Below, in pieces: positions 34,011-41,821 of a stretch of 64,000 nucleotides of DNA. A program made the position numbers and the translations under genes. Source of the stretch: Pseudomonas sp. FEN (GTDB lineage Bacteria > Pseudomonadota > Gammaproteobacteria > Pseudomonadales > Pseudomonadaceae); the NCBI RefSeq assembly GCF_904067045.1, contig NZ_CAJFDC010000013.1, positions 1-64,000 on the forward strand. Direction: 5' to 3'. Within the stretch, counting starts at the first letter, position 1; every line of letters starts with the position of its first letter. Under the pieces are notes generated by a model, which worked only from the letters and a program-made list of their open reading frames with translations, made no database searches and was not told the origin of the DNA.

Positions 34011-34441
34011 ACTACTACGACGAAGAATTTATCACGTGGTTGGATAGAGAAAAAATCACATACAAAATAATAAACCCAAAAGAACATGACGAACTCATAT
34101 TCTCAATAAAGAGAAATTTTCCATTTTCGGGTTCTAAAATCGAATGGTCAAAAATCGAAAACCCATTAAATTTCAACGAAAAAAACAAAGACAATGCTTT
34201 TTCAAAAATAGCACAAAAATCAATTGAATCGGCGAGAGAAATTATATTCATAGGAGACTCGCTCACTCACTTCGGATATAAAATAAAAAATACCGACATA
34301 TCATTAGCACTCGCAGAAATTTTCGAAATACCTCAGCACAGCTATATATTCCCGCAAGACCTAAGCTGGATAGCTTGCTTTTCCATGGAGGGAGACATTA
34401 ATATTGGCGAATCACCATCCAACACGGACAAAAAACCATAA
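34007..34441 (+). CDS. Candidate immunity protein for the Rhs toxin
   Basis: 144 residues, starting at an ATG that overlaps the rhs stop (ATGA). Codon use is strongly AT-rich (many aaa, ata, att), unlike the surrounding genes, the usual sign of a swapped toxin/immunity module. The sequence (FITWLDREKITYKI, IIFIGDSLTHFGYKIK) has no family that I recognise. There is no signal peptide, so the toxin is expected to act in the cytoplasm. The role comes from position and composition, not from homology. Confidence 0.75.
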   Translation: MNYYDEEFITWLDREKITYKIINPKEHDELIFSIKRNFPFSGSKIEWSKIENPLNFNEKNKDNAFSKIAQKSIESAREIIFIGDSLTHFGYKIKNTDISLALAEIFEIPQHSYIFPQDLSWIACFSMEGDINIGESPSNTDKKP

Positions 34442-34607
34442 CTACAGAAAGCCTTTAAACGATCCGAGTTCAACTTATTACTAATCCCTGAAGGACCTTC
34501 AGTAAAAATCCAACTCCCTTTCAGCTCTAATTAACAAAGTTTTTATGAAGGGAATATACCCCCATAAAACAAATGACAAATCGAACAATTGCTGGCGAAT
34601 CGCTGAG
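34442..34607. other. AT-rich spacer behind the toxin/immunity module
   Basis: About 165 bases with no gene seen. The low-GC signature continues to about 34590 and then stops at the flavin reductase gene, marking the right edge of the exchanged segment. A short dyad ctgaaggaccttcag (around 34487) has a 5-base stem only. Confidence 0.4.
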
Positions 34608-35207
34608 TCAAGGACGCAGGATTTCGCCGTCCACCGCATCGCCGATTTTCAGGAAATGTCCGCCGGCGACGTGATGCAAGGTACGCAGTTCATCGTGCCC
34701 CTCAAAATGCCAGCGCCCCTCGCTGAACACCCGCGAATCGGCCTGGGCTGAAATAACTTCGGCCAAAAACAGGTCGTACTGTTCATGATTATGCGGCTCC
34801 GGCAGCAAGCGACACTCCAGCCAGGCGACGCAGCCCTCCAGCAGCGGTGCCTCGATCTTCTCACCCTGGAAGGTTTCCAGGCCGTAGGCATCGAACTTGT
34901 CTCGACCATGACTCTGGACCAGCGCCAGACCGGAAGTAGTACCGACGGTTTGCACGACATCGGCCTGCGCCACGCAAGGCACGTTGAGCACGAAGGTACC
35001 CGAGGCCTCCAGCAGACGCCGTGTCCAGGTGGACTTGTCGATCACCACCGCGACCTTCGGCGGATCGAAATCCAACGGCATGGCCCAGGCCGCCGCCATG
35101 ATATTGCGCTGGCCGTCATGGGCGGCGCTGACCAGTACCGTGGGACCGTGATTGAGCAGGCGATAGGCTTTGGACAACGGCACGGCGAGACGGTGATCGG
35201 CGGACAT
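34608..35207 (-). CDS. Flavin reductase-like FMN-binding protein
   Basis: 199 residues from ATG 35207 (MSADHRLAVPLSKAYRLLNHGP); the frame is open further upstream but that extension is not protein-like. The split-barrel FMN-binding fold is indicated by VLVSAAHDGQRNIMAAAWAM, the flavin-reductase entry motif, and PPKVAVVIDKSTWTRRLLEASGTFVLN. This family uses FMN with NAD(P)H or acts as a partner of monooxygenases; the substrate is unknown. It is divergent from the 2OG oxygenase gene, sharing the 196-base gap that carries the first Ada-box-like site. Confidence 0.85.
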   Translation of the reverse strand: MSADHRLAVPLSKAYRLLNHGPTVLVSAAHDGQRNIMAAAWAMPLDFDPPKVAVVIDKSTWTRRLLEASGTFVLNVPCVAQADVVQTVGTTSGLALVQSHGRDKFDAYGLETFQGEKIEAPLLEGCVAWLECRLLPEPHNHEQYDLFLAEVISAQADSRVFSEGRWHFEGHDELRTLHHVAGGHFLKIGDAVDGEILRP

Positions 35208-35324
35208 AAACGATGTTTCCTGACAAAGGCATAGGGGCAACATCCTAGGTGAGCCCGCAAGGGAAACACAGCCCCTCCGCGGCCAAAGAAACAGCATCGT
35301 CGGCTTCAAAATTTGTGCCTGGGT

Positions 35325-35373
35325 AATTCAACCGCAAGAGTCGGAGTGTTTCCCCCGGCGGCCTTTCTAGACT
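35325..35373 (+). promoter_or_regulatory. Ada-box-like site and promoter ahead of the 2OG oxygenase gene
   Basis: AATTCAACCGCAA (35325-35337) fits the E. coli Ada box pattern AAT-N6-GCAA, with flanks aagagtcggagtgtttccc. A -10-like TAGACT (35368-35373) lies 31 bases beyond. The ATG of the oxygenase is at 35404. A near-identical block stands before ada at 36127. Confidence 0.75.
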
Positions 35374-35403
35374 GGAAGCCCGAATACGCCTCAAGGCAGT
35401 CTC

Positions 35404-36105
35404 ATGCGCGACCGAATACACTCACTGGATTGGCCGGCGATCCGCCGCGACCTGGATCAGCAAGGCAATGCCTTGTTGCCTCACCTGCTCACCCCTGAAG
35501 AATGCCTGGAACTGACCGCCCTGTACCCACGCAAGGAACCGTTCCGCGCCCGGGTCATCATGGCCCGCCATGGTTTCGGCCAAGGCGAATACCAATACTT
35601 CGCCTACCCGCTGCCAACGCTGCTCCAGCAGCTTCGCACCGAGCTCTATCCGCCCCTGGCAGCGATTGCCAATGACTGGAACGAGTGCCTGCAAATCGCC
35701 GGTTCCTTCCCCGCGACACACCAGGCCCTGCTCCAGCGCTGCCATGACGCCGGCCAGCAACGCCCCACGCCATTGCTGTTGCAGTACACAGCCGGCGACT
35801 ACAACTGCCTGCATCAGGACCTGTACGGCGAACAGGTGTTCCCGCTGCAAGTCGCCATTCTGCTGTCGCGCCCGGGAGAGGACTTCAGCGGCGGCGAGTT
35901 CGTCCTTACCGAACAACGACCGCGCATGCAGAGCCGTCCCCAGGTGGTTCCGCTGAAACAGGGCGACGCGGTGATCCTTGCCGTATCCCAACGTCCGGCG
36001 CACGGCTCGCGCGGGTTCTATCGCGTGAACATGCGCCACGGCGTCAGCCGGGTGAATGCGGGACAGCGCCATACCTTGGGCATCATCTTCCATGACGCCA
36101 GCTGA
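35404..36105 (+). CDS. 2-oxoglutarate/Fe(II)-dependent oxygenase in the ada module
   Basis: 233 residues. The double-stranded beta-helix motif is visible: HQDLYGEQVFPLQVAILLSR gives HxD (first two iron ligands), AHGSRGF the distal His, and RHTLGIIFHDA the 2OG-binding Arg region. It is an iron/2OG hydroxylase, unlike the AlkB gene at 53929 in spelling and length. It precedes ada and carries its own Ada-box-like promoter, so it is likely part of the adaptive response to alkylation, perhaps repairing a substrate AlkB does not. A short start ATG after tctagact. Confidence 0.85.
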   Translation: MRDRIHSLDWPAIRRDLDQQGNALLPHLLTPEECLELTALYPRKEPFRARVIMARHGFGQGEYQYFAYPLPTLLQQLRTELYPPLAAIANDWNECLQIAGSFPATHQALLQRCHDAGQQRPTPLLLQYTAGDYNCLHQDLYGEQVFPLQVAILLSRPGEDFSGGEFVLTEQRPRMQSRPQVVPLKQGDAVILAVSQRPAHGSRGFYRVNMRHGVSRVNAGQRHTLGIIFHDAS

Positions 36106-36126
36106 CATCCCGCTCACAAACAGTAG

Positions 36127-36176
36127 AATTCAACCGCAAGACTCGGAGTTTTCCCGTCTCGCCGCCCCGATACGCT
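36127..36176 (+). promoter_or_regulatory. Ada-box-like site and promoter ahead of ada
   Basis: AATTCAACCGCAA (36127-36139), identical to the site at 35325, then a conserved flank agactcggagttttccc and a -10-like TACGCT (36171-36176) 31-32 bases beyond. Same spacing as in front of the oxygenase. The ada ATG is at 36211. Confidence 0.75.
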
Positions 36177-36210
36177 GAGCGAGAACTGAATCTTCCGACA
36201 GGAGAACAGC

Positions 36211-37275
36211 ATGAAAACCTCGACCCAGGCAAACCCGGTGGAAAGCGATCCACGCTGGCAAGCGGTACTGGCGCGTGACACCAGCGCCGATGGGCAATTC
36301 GTCTACGGTGTCAGGACCACGGGCGTGTATTGCCGCCCCAGCAGCGGCGCGCGGCGCCCCCGGCCGGAAAATGTCGAGTTCTTCGACAGCCCCGAGCAGG
36401 CCGAAGCCGCCGGCTACCGGCCAAGCCGGCACGTGGCAGCCGACCAGAGCGCCATCAATGAGCAACACGTGGCCCTGGTGACCCGGGCCTGCCAGCTCAT
36501 TGAAACGTCGGACAGCTTGCCCTCGCTCAATCCCCTGGCCGAACAGCTGGGCTTGAGCCCCTTTCACTTCCATCGGGTGTTCAAGGCACTCACCGGCCTT
36601 ACTCCCAAGGCCTACGCCACGGCCCACCGCGCCGGTAAACTGCGGGCGCAACTGGCACGGGGCGGCTCGGTCACCGAGGCGTTGTACGAGGCCGGCTTCA
36701 ATGCCAGCAGCCGCTTCTACGAATCATCCGATGCCGTGCTGGGCATGAAACCCAGCGACTATCGTGCCGGGGGCACCAACAGCGATATTCACTTTGCCAT
36801 CGGCCAGTGCTCGTTGGGCGCGATTCTGGTGGCACAGAGTGATCGGGGGGTCTGCGCAATCCTGCTCGGTGACGACCCGGAGGCGCTGGTCAAGGATCTG
36901 CAGGACAAGTTCCCACAGGCCCATTTCATTGGCGGCGACTCAGCCTTCGAGCAACTGATCGCCAAGGTGGTGGGCTTTATCGAAGCGCCCGCCATTGGCC
37001 TGGATCTGCCACTGGACCTGCGCGGCACGGCCTTCCAGGAACGGGTCTGGCAGGCACTGCGCAACATTCCGCCGGGCAGCACGGCGAGCTATGCCGAGAT
37101 TGCGCAAATGATCGGCGCGCCGAAATCCTTCCGCGCCGTGGCCCAGGCCTGTGGCGCCAACAGCCTGGCCGTGGCGATTCCCTGCCATCGGGTAGTGCGC
37201 AGCGATGGCAACCTCTCAGGCTATCGCTGGGGCGTCGAGCGCAAGCGACAGTTGCTGGATCGGGAAGCGCAATAG
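36211..37275 (+). CDS. ada: Ada: methylphosphotriester sensor, AraC-type regulator, O6-methylguanine-DNA methyltransferase
   Basis: 354 residues with E. coli Ada order. N-terminal sensor (1-80): DPRWQAVLARDTSADGQFVY and GVYCRPSSGARRPRPENV. AraC-type HTH (about 90-180): LNPLAEQLGLSPFHFHRVFK and LTGLTPKAYATAHRAGKLR. C-terminal methyltransferase with intact IPCHRVVRSDG (Cys325). Zinc/acceptor site is odd: compared with E. coli Cys38, 42, 69 and 72, only the first is kept (Cys41), the others being Ser45, Ser72 and Val75. The methyl-phosphotriester function may be lost or different while transcription control and O6-alkyl repair may remain. Twin Ada boxes upstream. Alignment to E. coli Ada from memory. 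Confidence 0.92.
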   Translation: MKTSTQANPVESDPRWQAVLARDTSADGQFVYGVRTTGVYCRPSSGARRPRPENVEFFDSPEQAEAAGYRPSRHVAADQSAINEQHVALVTRACQLIETSDSLPSLNPLAEQLGLSPFHFHRVFKALTGLTPKAYATAHRAGKLRAQLARGGSVTEALYEAGFNASSRFYESSDAVLGMKPSDYRAGGTNSDIHFAIGQCSLGAILVAQSDRGVCAILLGDDPEALVKDLQDKFPQAHFIGGDSAFEQLIAKVVGFIEAPAIGLDLPLDLRGTAFQERVWQALRNIPPGSTASYAEIAQMIGAPKSFRAVAQACGANSLAVAIPCHRVVRSDGNLSGYRWGVERKRQLLDREAQ

Positions 37276-37284
37276 ACCAGCCGG

Positions 37285-37854
37285 TTATCCTGCCGGCGGT
37301 ACAGACGCCACCTCCCGCGCCAACAGCCACTCGCGCGTGTCACTGAGTAGCTGATCGGCCAACTGCGGGTCATCGCAAACTCGCGCCAACACCAGGGCGC
37401 CGACCATCGCGGCCCAGCTGCCGGTGGCGGCGCGGCGCTTTTCCTCGGCCGTGGCAGCGGGCATGTCCTGGCTCAATCGCTCGATCTGCAGTCGAATGCT
37501 CGTGGTCATCCGCGCCCGCGCCTCGGGGGCCTGGCGGCTGGTTTCCGAGGCCAGCCCGGCCATCGGACAGCCACCGGCACAGTCCGCCAGGTGCGCGGCA
37601 CTCAGATACTGCGTGACATAACCCGCCAAGTCGTCCCCCAGCGGCGCTGACGTCGAAAACACGTGGGCCAGGGACTGGGCCACCAGATCGTCCTTCGAGG
37701 CGAAATAGCCGTAGAAACCGCCATGGGTCAACCCAGCGGCCTTCATCACCTCCGACACGGTGACCGCCTCATAGCCCTTGGCCCGAAACAGTCGACCGGC
37801 GGCTTCGAGGATATTGCGCCGGTTCTCCGCTACCTGCTCGCGACTGACCTTCAT
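37285..37854 (-). CDS. TetR-family transcriptional repressor
   Basis: 189 residues. N-terminal HTH reads ILEAAGRLFRAKGYEAVTVS and GLTHGGFYGYFASKDDL, the classic TetR pattern. The C-terminal ligand domain includes a Cys pair CAGGCPMAG as in the YxaF/TetR_C-like subgroup. It is divergent from the SDR gene with two palindromic sites in the 100-base gap, so it most likely represses both. It converges on ada with 9 bases between. Confidence 0.92.
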   Translation of the reverse strand: MKVSREQVAENRRNILEAAGRLFRAKGYEAVTVSEVMKAAGLTHGGFYGYFASKDDLVAQSLAHVFSTSAPLGDDLAGYVTQYLSAAHLADCAGGCPMAGLASETSRQAPEARARMTTSIRLQIERLSQDMPAATAEEKRRAATGSWAAMVGALVLARVCDDPQLADQLLSDTREWLLAREVASVPPAG

Positions 37855-37887
37855 TCAAAACCTCCGCTAATAGGCTTGACAGTATAC

Positions 37888-37926
37888 ATGACAGCCATCA
37901 TATTTTATAAACATGACAGTCGTCAT
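37888..37926. promoter_or_regulatory. Twin 14-bp palindromic operators for the TetR regulator
   Basis: Two sites of the form ATGACAGyyrTCAT: ATGACAGCCATCAT (37888-37901) and ATGACAGTCGTCAT (37913-37926), 25 bases apart centre to centre. A TTGACA (37876-37881) lies upstream and an AT-rich stretch tattttataa between them could be a -10 in either direction. They sit between divergent tetR and SDR genes. Confidence 0.75.
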
Positions 37927-37956
37927 GAATAAATCAACCTGCCGAGGATTACCGTC

Positions 37957-38745
37957 ATGACAACCAAATCCGCCGTTCTGATCACTGGCGCTTCCAGCGG
38001 TATCGGTGCCATTTACGCCGACCGTTTTGCCAAGCGCGGTCACGATCTGGTGCTGGTGGCTCGGGATAAGACCCGCATGGACACGCTGGCTGAACGGCTG
38101 CGCCGGGAAACCGGGGTTTCGGTGGATGTGGTCCAGGCCGACCTGACCGATGCTGGCGACCTGGCACGTATCGAGTCACGGGTTCGCGACGATGCGAGCA
38201 TCGGTATTCTGGTCAATAACGCCGGGATGAGCGGAGTCGGGACTTTCCTGGAACAGACGCCCGATCAGGTCAGCCAGGTCATCAACCTCAACATCACCGC
38301 GCTGGCCCGCCTGACCAGTGCCATTACCCCACGCCTGATCCAGGCCGGCGGCGGCTCGATCATCAATGTCGCGTCGGTGGTGGGCCTGGCGCCGGAAATC
38401 CAGATGACGGTCTATGGGGCGACCAAGGCCTTCGTACTGTTTCTCAGCCAGGGCCTGAATATCGAACTTGGTGCCAAGGGTTTGTATGTGCAGGCAGTCT
38501 TGCCATCCGCCACCCGCACCGAGATCTGGGAGCGTTCGGGCAAGCGGGTCGAGGACCTGCCGGCGGTCATGGAGGTCGAGGACCTGGTGGACGCCGCGCT
38601 GGTGGGTTTCGATCGTCGTGAAACCGTGACCATTCCACCGCTGCCCGACGAGGGCCAGTGGCAGGCGCTGGAAGCCGCGCGCCTGGCGATGCTGCCGAAC
38701 TATATGCAGGTCCTGCCGGCGGCGCGTTATCGCAACGCAGTCTGA
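37957..38745 (+). CDS. Short-chain dehydrogenase/reductase (SDR)
   Basis: 262 residues. Rossmann motif VLITGASSGIGAIYADRFAK, then NNAGMSG, and the active-site stretch NVASVVGL...YGATKAF (Ser and Tyr-x-x-x-Lys) of classical SDR enzymes. Reaction is NAD(P)-linked oxidation or reduction of a carbonyl or alcohol; substrate unknown. It is the target of the adjacent divergent TetR regulator, so it is probably induced by a small molecule that it also modifies. Single gene. Confidence 0.92.
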   Translation: MTTKSAVLITGASSGIGAIYADRFAKRGHDLVLVARDKTRMDTLAERLRRETGVSVDVVQADLTDAGDLARIESRVRDDASIGILVNNAGMSGVGTFLEQTPDQVSQVINLNITALARLTSAITPRLIQAGGGSIINVASVVGLAPEIQMTVYGATKAFVLFLSQGLNIELGAKGLYVQAVLPSATRTEIWERSGKRVEDLPAVMEVEDLVDAALVGFDRRETVTIPPLPDEGQWQALEAARLAMLPNYMQVLPAARYRNAV

Positions 38746-38899
38746 AGCCAGAGCCAGGAGCCTGGGCTTACCAGCGAAGAGTCCTTCAAGCTCGCCAAAA
38801 GCTTCGTCGGAACGTCGCCCGGACCAAGCCCTGCTCCTGCAGATCGCGATGAGGCCAGCGAGTCTTGCAGCGAACTTGCGGACGTCATCGCCGGCACCG

Positions 38900-39793
38900 T
38901 CAGCGCACGAGTACGCGCTTGAACCCAAGCGTCCATCCCTGTTGCATCCCCGCCGCCGCCAGCAGGATGGCAATCACCCCGACCCACTGCACCAGCACCA
39001 ACTGATGACCGAAGGCGAACCAGTCGACGAAGATCGCCGCAATCGGGTAGATAAACGACAGCGCTCCGGTCATGGCCGTCGGCAATTTCTGGATGGCGCC
39101 GTACAACAGCACATACATCACGCCGGTATGCACCATCCCCAGGGTCAGCAGGCTGCCCCAGGCACTCGGCTGTTGGGGAAACGCCGAGATATGTGCCCAG
39201 GGCGCCAACAGCAGCACCCCGGTGCAGACCTGGATCAGGGCAATCAGGTGCGGTGGCGTGCCGGTCAGGCGCTTGATGATCAGCGCGGCGATGGCATACA
39301 GCAGCGCCGCCCCCAACGCCAGGCCGACCCCCAGCAGATACTCGCCAGCGCTTTCTCCCGACTGCCCATGGGCACTGACAATCGCCAGCATCCCGACAAA
39401 GGCCAGCCCCAGCCAGAACAACTTCCACGCGGTGATTTTCTCGCCGAGAAACAGCGCCGCCAGGCCCACCAACATGAAAGGCTGGACGTTGTAGACCGCC
39501 GTGCCGATGGCAATCGAGGCCCGCGAGTAAGAGGCGAACAGCAATACCCAGTTACCGACGATGGCCACGCCGCTGAGCACCGCCAGCAGGAAAGTGGCGC
39601 GGGTCAGGAGGCCCGGACGCAGGAAACCCATCACCGCGCAGATCAGCAACAGCGTCAGCGCGCCGAACAGGCAGCGCCAGAACACTACGTCCAGCACCGG
39701 CTGGCCGGACACCAGTACAAACCAGCCGATGGTCCCCGAAATCAACATGGCCGCAATCATTTCCAGCGAACCGCGATGCAGTGATGTGTTCAT
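38900..39793 (-). CDS. EamA-family (DMT) transporter
   Basis: 297 residues with about ten hydrophobic helices in two EamA repeats. The first begins MIAAMLISGTIGWFVLVSG, the second has LLGVGLALGAALLYAIAALI. No signal peptide. It transports a small metabolite, often an amino acid or drug, across the inner membrane. Divergent from an Lrp/AsnC regulator, so it is likely under its control, with an amino acid as the probable effector and substrate. Confidence 0.88.
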   Translation of the reverse strand: MNTSLHRGSLEMIAAMLISGTIGWFVLVSGQPVLDVVFWRCLFGALTLLLICAVMGFLRPGLLTRATFLLAVLSGVAIVGNWVLLFASYSRASIAIGTAVYNVQPFMLVGLAALFLGEKITAWKLFWLGLAFVGMLAIVSAHGQSGESAGEYLLGVGLALGAALLYAIAALIIKRLTGTPPHLIALIQVCTGVLLLAPWAHISAFPQQPSAWGSLLTLGMVHTGVMYVLLYGAIQKLPTAMTGALSFIYPIAAIFVDWFAFGHQLVLVQWVGVIAILLAAAGMQQGWTLGFKRVLVR

Positions 39794-39938
39794 GAATCAA
39801 TTCCTGTGAGTAGGCCCTTGGCAGATGGCAAAAGTATGCCAAGTCCCCGCCCCATCACTCCAGCACATGAAATAGGCTATAATTTGCTTTTACCTTTCTT
39901 ATCAAGGTGATTTTCATAATCTACCTAACGAGGCAGCC
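39794..39938. promoter_or_regulatory. Shared promoter region of the EamA and Lrp genes
   Basis: 145-base gap with a consensus -10 TATAAT (39878-39883) in an AT-rich region (tataatttgcttttaccttt). The Lrp protein probably binds around it. No clear -35 seen. A short -10 match alone is weak evidence. Confidence 0.4.
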
Positions 39939-40376
39939 ATGACTGACGAAATCGACCACCTGTTGATCGGCGCCCTGATGAATGACTCGCGGCGTTCGCT
40001 CAAGGCTCTGGCGCAGGTCAGCGGCCTCTCCTCGCCCAGCGTCGCGGAGCGTTTGCGCCGGCTGGAAGAGCGTGGCGTGATCAAGGCTTACACCGTCGAT
40101 GTGGAACCCAAATCCTTCGGCTACCTGTTGCAAGCCATCGTGCGCATTCGCCCCCTGCCCGGCCAGTTGCAGGAAGTAGAGCGCCAGATCCAGGCGATTC
40201 CCCAGTTCACCGAGTGCGACAAGGTCACCGGCGACGACTGTTTTATCGCCCGCCTGCATGTGCGCGACATGGAGCAACTCGATACACTGCTGGACCGGCT
40301 CAACCACCATGCCGAAACCAACACCGCCATCGTCAAGAAGACGCCGATCAAGCGCCGCTTGCCGCCGATGACGTGA
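39939..40376 (+). CDS. Lrp/AsnC-family transcriptional regulator
   Basis: 145 residues. N-terminal HTH: DHLLIGALMNDSRRSLKALA and SGLSSPSVAERLRRLEERGV. C-terminal RAM/AsnC effector domain about 65-145. Members form octamers and sense amino acids. It is divergent from the EamA transporter, so regulating that gene is the natural guess. Confidence 0.9.
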   Translation: MTDEIDHLLIGALMNDSRRSLKALAQVSGLSSPSVAERLRRLEERGVIKAYTVDVEPKSFGYLLQAIVRIRPLPGQLQEVERQIQAIPQFTECDKVTGDDCFIARLHVRDMEQLDTLLDRLNHHAETNTAIVKKTPIKRRLPPMT

Positions 40377-40610
40377 AACCATCCGCTCGGCGCCGCCACG
40401 GAAAAGAACACTCAAGTGCCGGAAAACACTCCCCTGTCAGGTCGCCATGCGAGCTTGAACCGGCGACGCCACGGGGTCGACCGGCTATAAGAAATCGCCC
40501 ACGCGCCGATAGGCTGAAACCTGCAACACACGTGGGGCCCAGTGGCTGGCGAAGACTCGCGGCTGGGTTATCATTCACCCATCACCTTTCATCCACCGGA
40601 TACCCTCCCC

Positions 40611-41666
40611 ATGCCCACTCTCACCCAAGTCGCCCCCGCCCGGGGCTGGTCACTCTGGTGGAAACCACTGCTGTTTCTCGCGGTGGCCGCCATCGGTCTG
40701 TACTACGTCAAATGGTCGCCCTACTACGCCAAGGCCTTCGTCGCCGCCGACAGCCACAGCATCGGCGCCTCGATCATCAACGACAATCCGGCCTCACCGC
40801 TCGCCGCCGCGCTGGCCTATGCCCAGGTGTACTTCCTGGCGATCTGGAAAGCCGCGGTGCTGGCGGTGATTCTCGGCTCGCTGCTGCAAGTGCTGATTCC
40901 CCGCGACTGGCTGCTGCGCCTGTTCGGACGCGCCGGCTTCGGCTCAACCCTGCGCGGCGGCTTGTTCGCCCTGCCGGGCATGATGTGCTCGTGCTGCGCG
41001 GCACCGGTGGCGGCCGGGATGCGCCGACAGAATGTCTCGGTGGGCGCGGCGCTGGCGTTCTGGATCGCCAACCCGGTGCTCAACCCGGCGACCCTGGTGT
41101 TCATGGGCTTCGTCCTGGGCTGGGGCTTCACCGCGATCCGTCTGGTGGCGGGCCTGGTGTTGGTACTGGGGGTTTCGCTGGTCGCACAACGGGTCTCCCG
41201 CCCGGAAACCTTGCCGGAAGCGGCCGTGGAAGCCGTGGCCGATGCCAGCAACCCGGACCAGCGCAGCTTCATGGCGCGCTGGGGCAAGACCCTCTGGCAA
41301 CTGTTCTGGACCACTATCCCGATCTACATCCTCGCGGTGCTGGTGCTGGGCGCGGCGCGGGTCTGGCTGTTTCCCCACATTGACGGGGCCATGGGCAACA
41401 GCCTGCTGTGGCTGGTGCCACTGGCGATTATCGGCACCTTGTTCGTGATTCCGACGGCGGCCGAGATTCCCATCGTACAGACCATGATGACCCTGGGCCT
41501 GGGCACCGCGCCGGCGGTGGCGCTGCTGATGACCCTGCCGAGCGTCAGCCTGCCGTCGCTGTTGATGCTGCGCAAGGAATTCGACGCCAAGGTACTGGTG
41601 ACCGTGGCCGTGCTGACGATGTTGGTGGGTGTGGTCAGCGGCCTGGTGGCCATGCTGGTCCTGTGA
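40611..41666 (+). CDS. Predicted permease, YraQ/DUF318 family
   Basis: 351 residues from ATG 40611 (MPTLTQVAPARGWSLWWK); an upstream in-frame start at 40542 adds a non-hydrophobic stretch and is less likely. Eight or so transmembrane helices. Conserved family motif LPGMMCSCCAAPVAAGMRR (Cys-rich, CSCCAAP) near residue 125, as in COG0701 permeases. Some members move metals or thiol-containing substrates; function otherwise unknown. No partner gene adjacent. Confidence 0.88.
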   Translation: MPTLTQVAPARGWSLWWKPLLFLAVAAIGLYYVKWSPYYAKAFVAADSHSIGASIINDNPASPLAAALAYAQVYFLAIWKAAVLAVILGSLLQVLIPRDWLLRLFGRAGFGSTLRGGLFALPGMMCSCCAAPVAAGMRRQNVSVGAALAFWIANPVLNPATLVFMGFVLGWGFTAIRLVAGLVLVLGVSLVAQRVSRPETLPEAAVEAVADASNPDQRSFMARWGKTLWQLFWTTIPIYILAVLVLGAARVWLFPHIDGAMGNSLLWLVPLAIIGTLFVIPTAAEIPIVQTMMTLGLGTAPAVALLMTLPSVSLPSLLMLRKEFDAKVLVTVAVLTMLVGVVSGLVAMLVL

Positions 41667-41675
41667 ACGCGGCCC

Positions 41676-41776
41676 TGTAGGAGCCAGCTTGCTGGCGATG
41701 AACGTCGGCACACCTCGATCACGCTGATACCCCGCGTTATCGTTGACGACCATCGCCAGCAAGCTGGCTCCTACAG
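41676..41776. repeat. Paired inverted REP elements
   Basis: tgtaggagccagcttgctgg (41676) and inverted ccagcaagctggctcctaca (ending near 41775) with about 60 bases between, between the convergent permease and mnmH genes. Confidence 0.75.
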
Positions 41777-41821
41777 ACTCCGTGCTTCCAGGCATTCGCG
41801 GGCGTGCCATGGAACAGGCGT

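Noticed and set aside
34480..34510. Short dyad ctgaaggaccttcag after the immunity gene as terminator
   Set aside because: Stem of only five bases and no T run.
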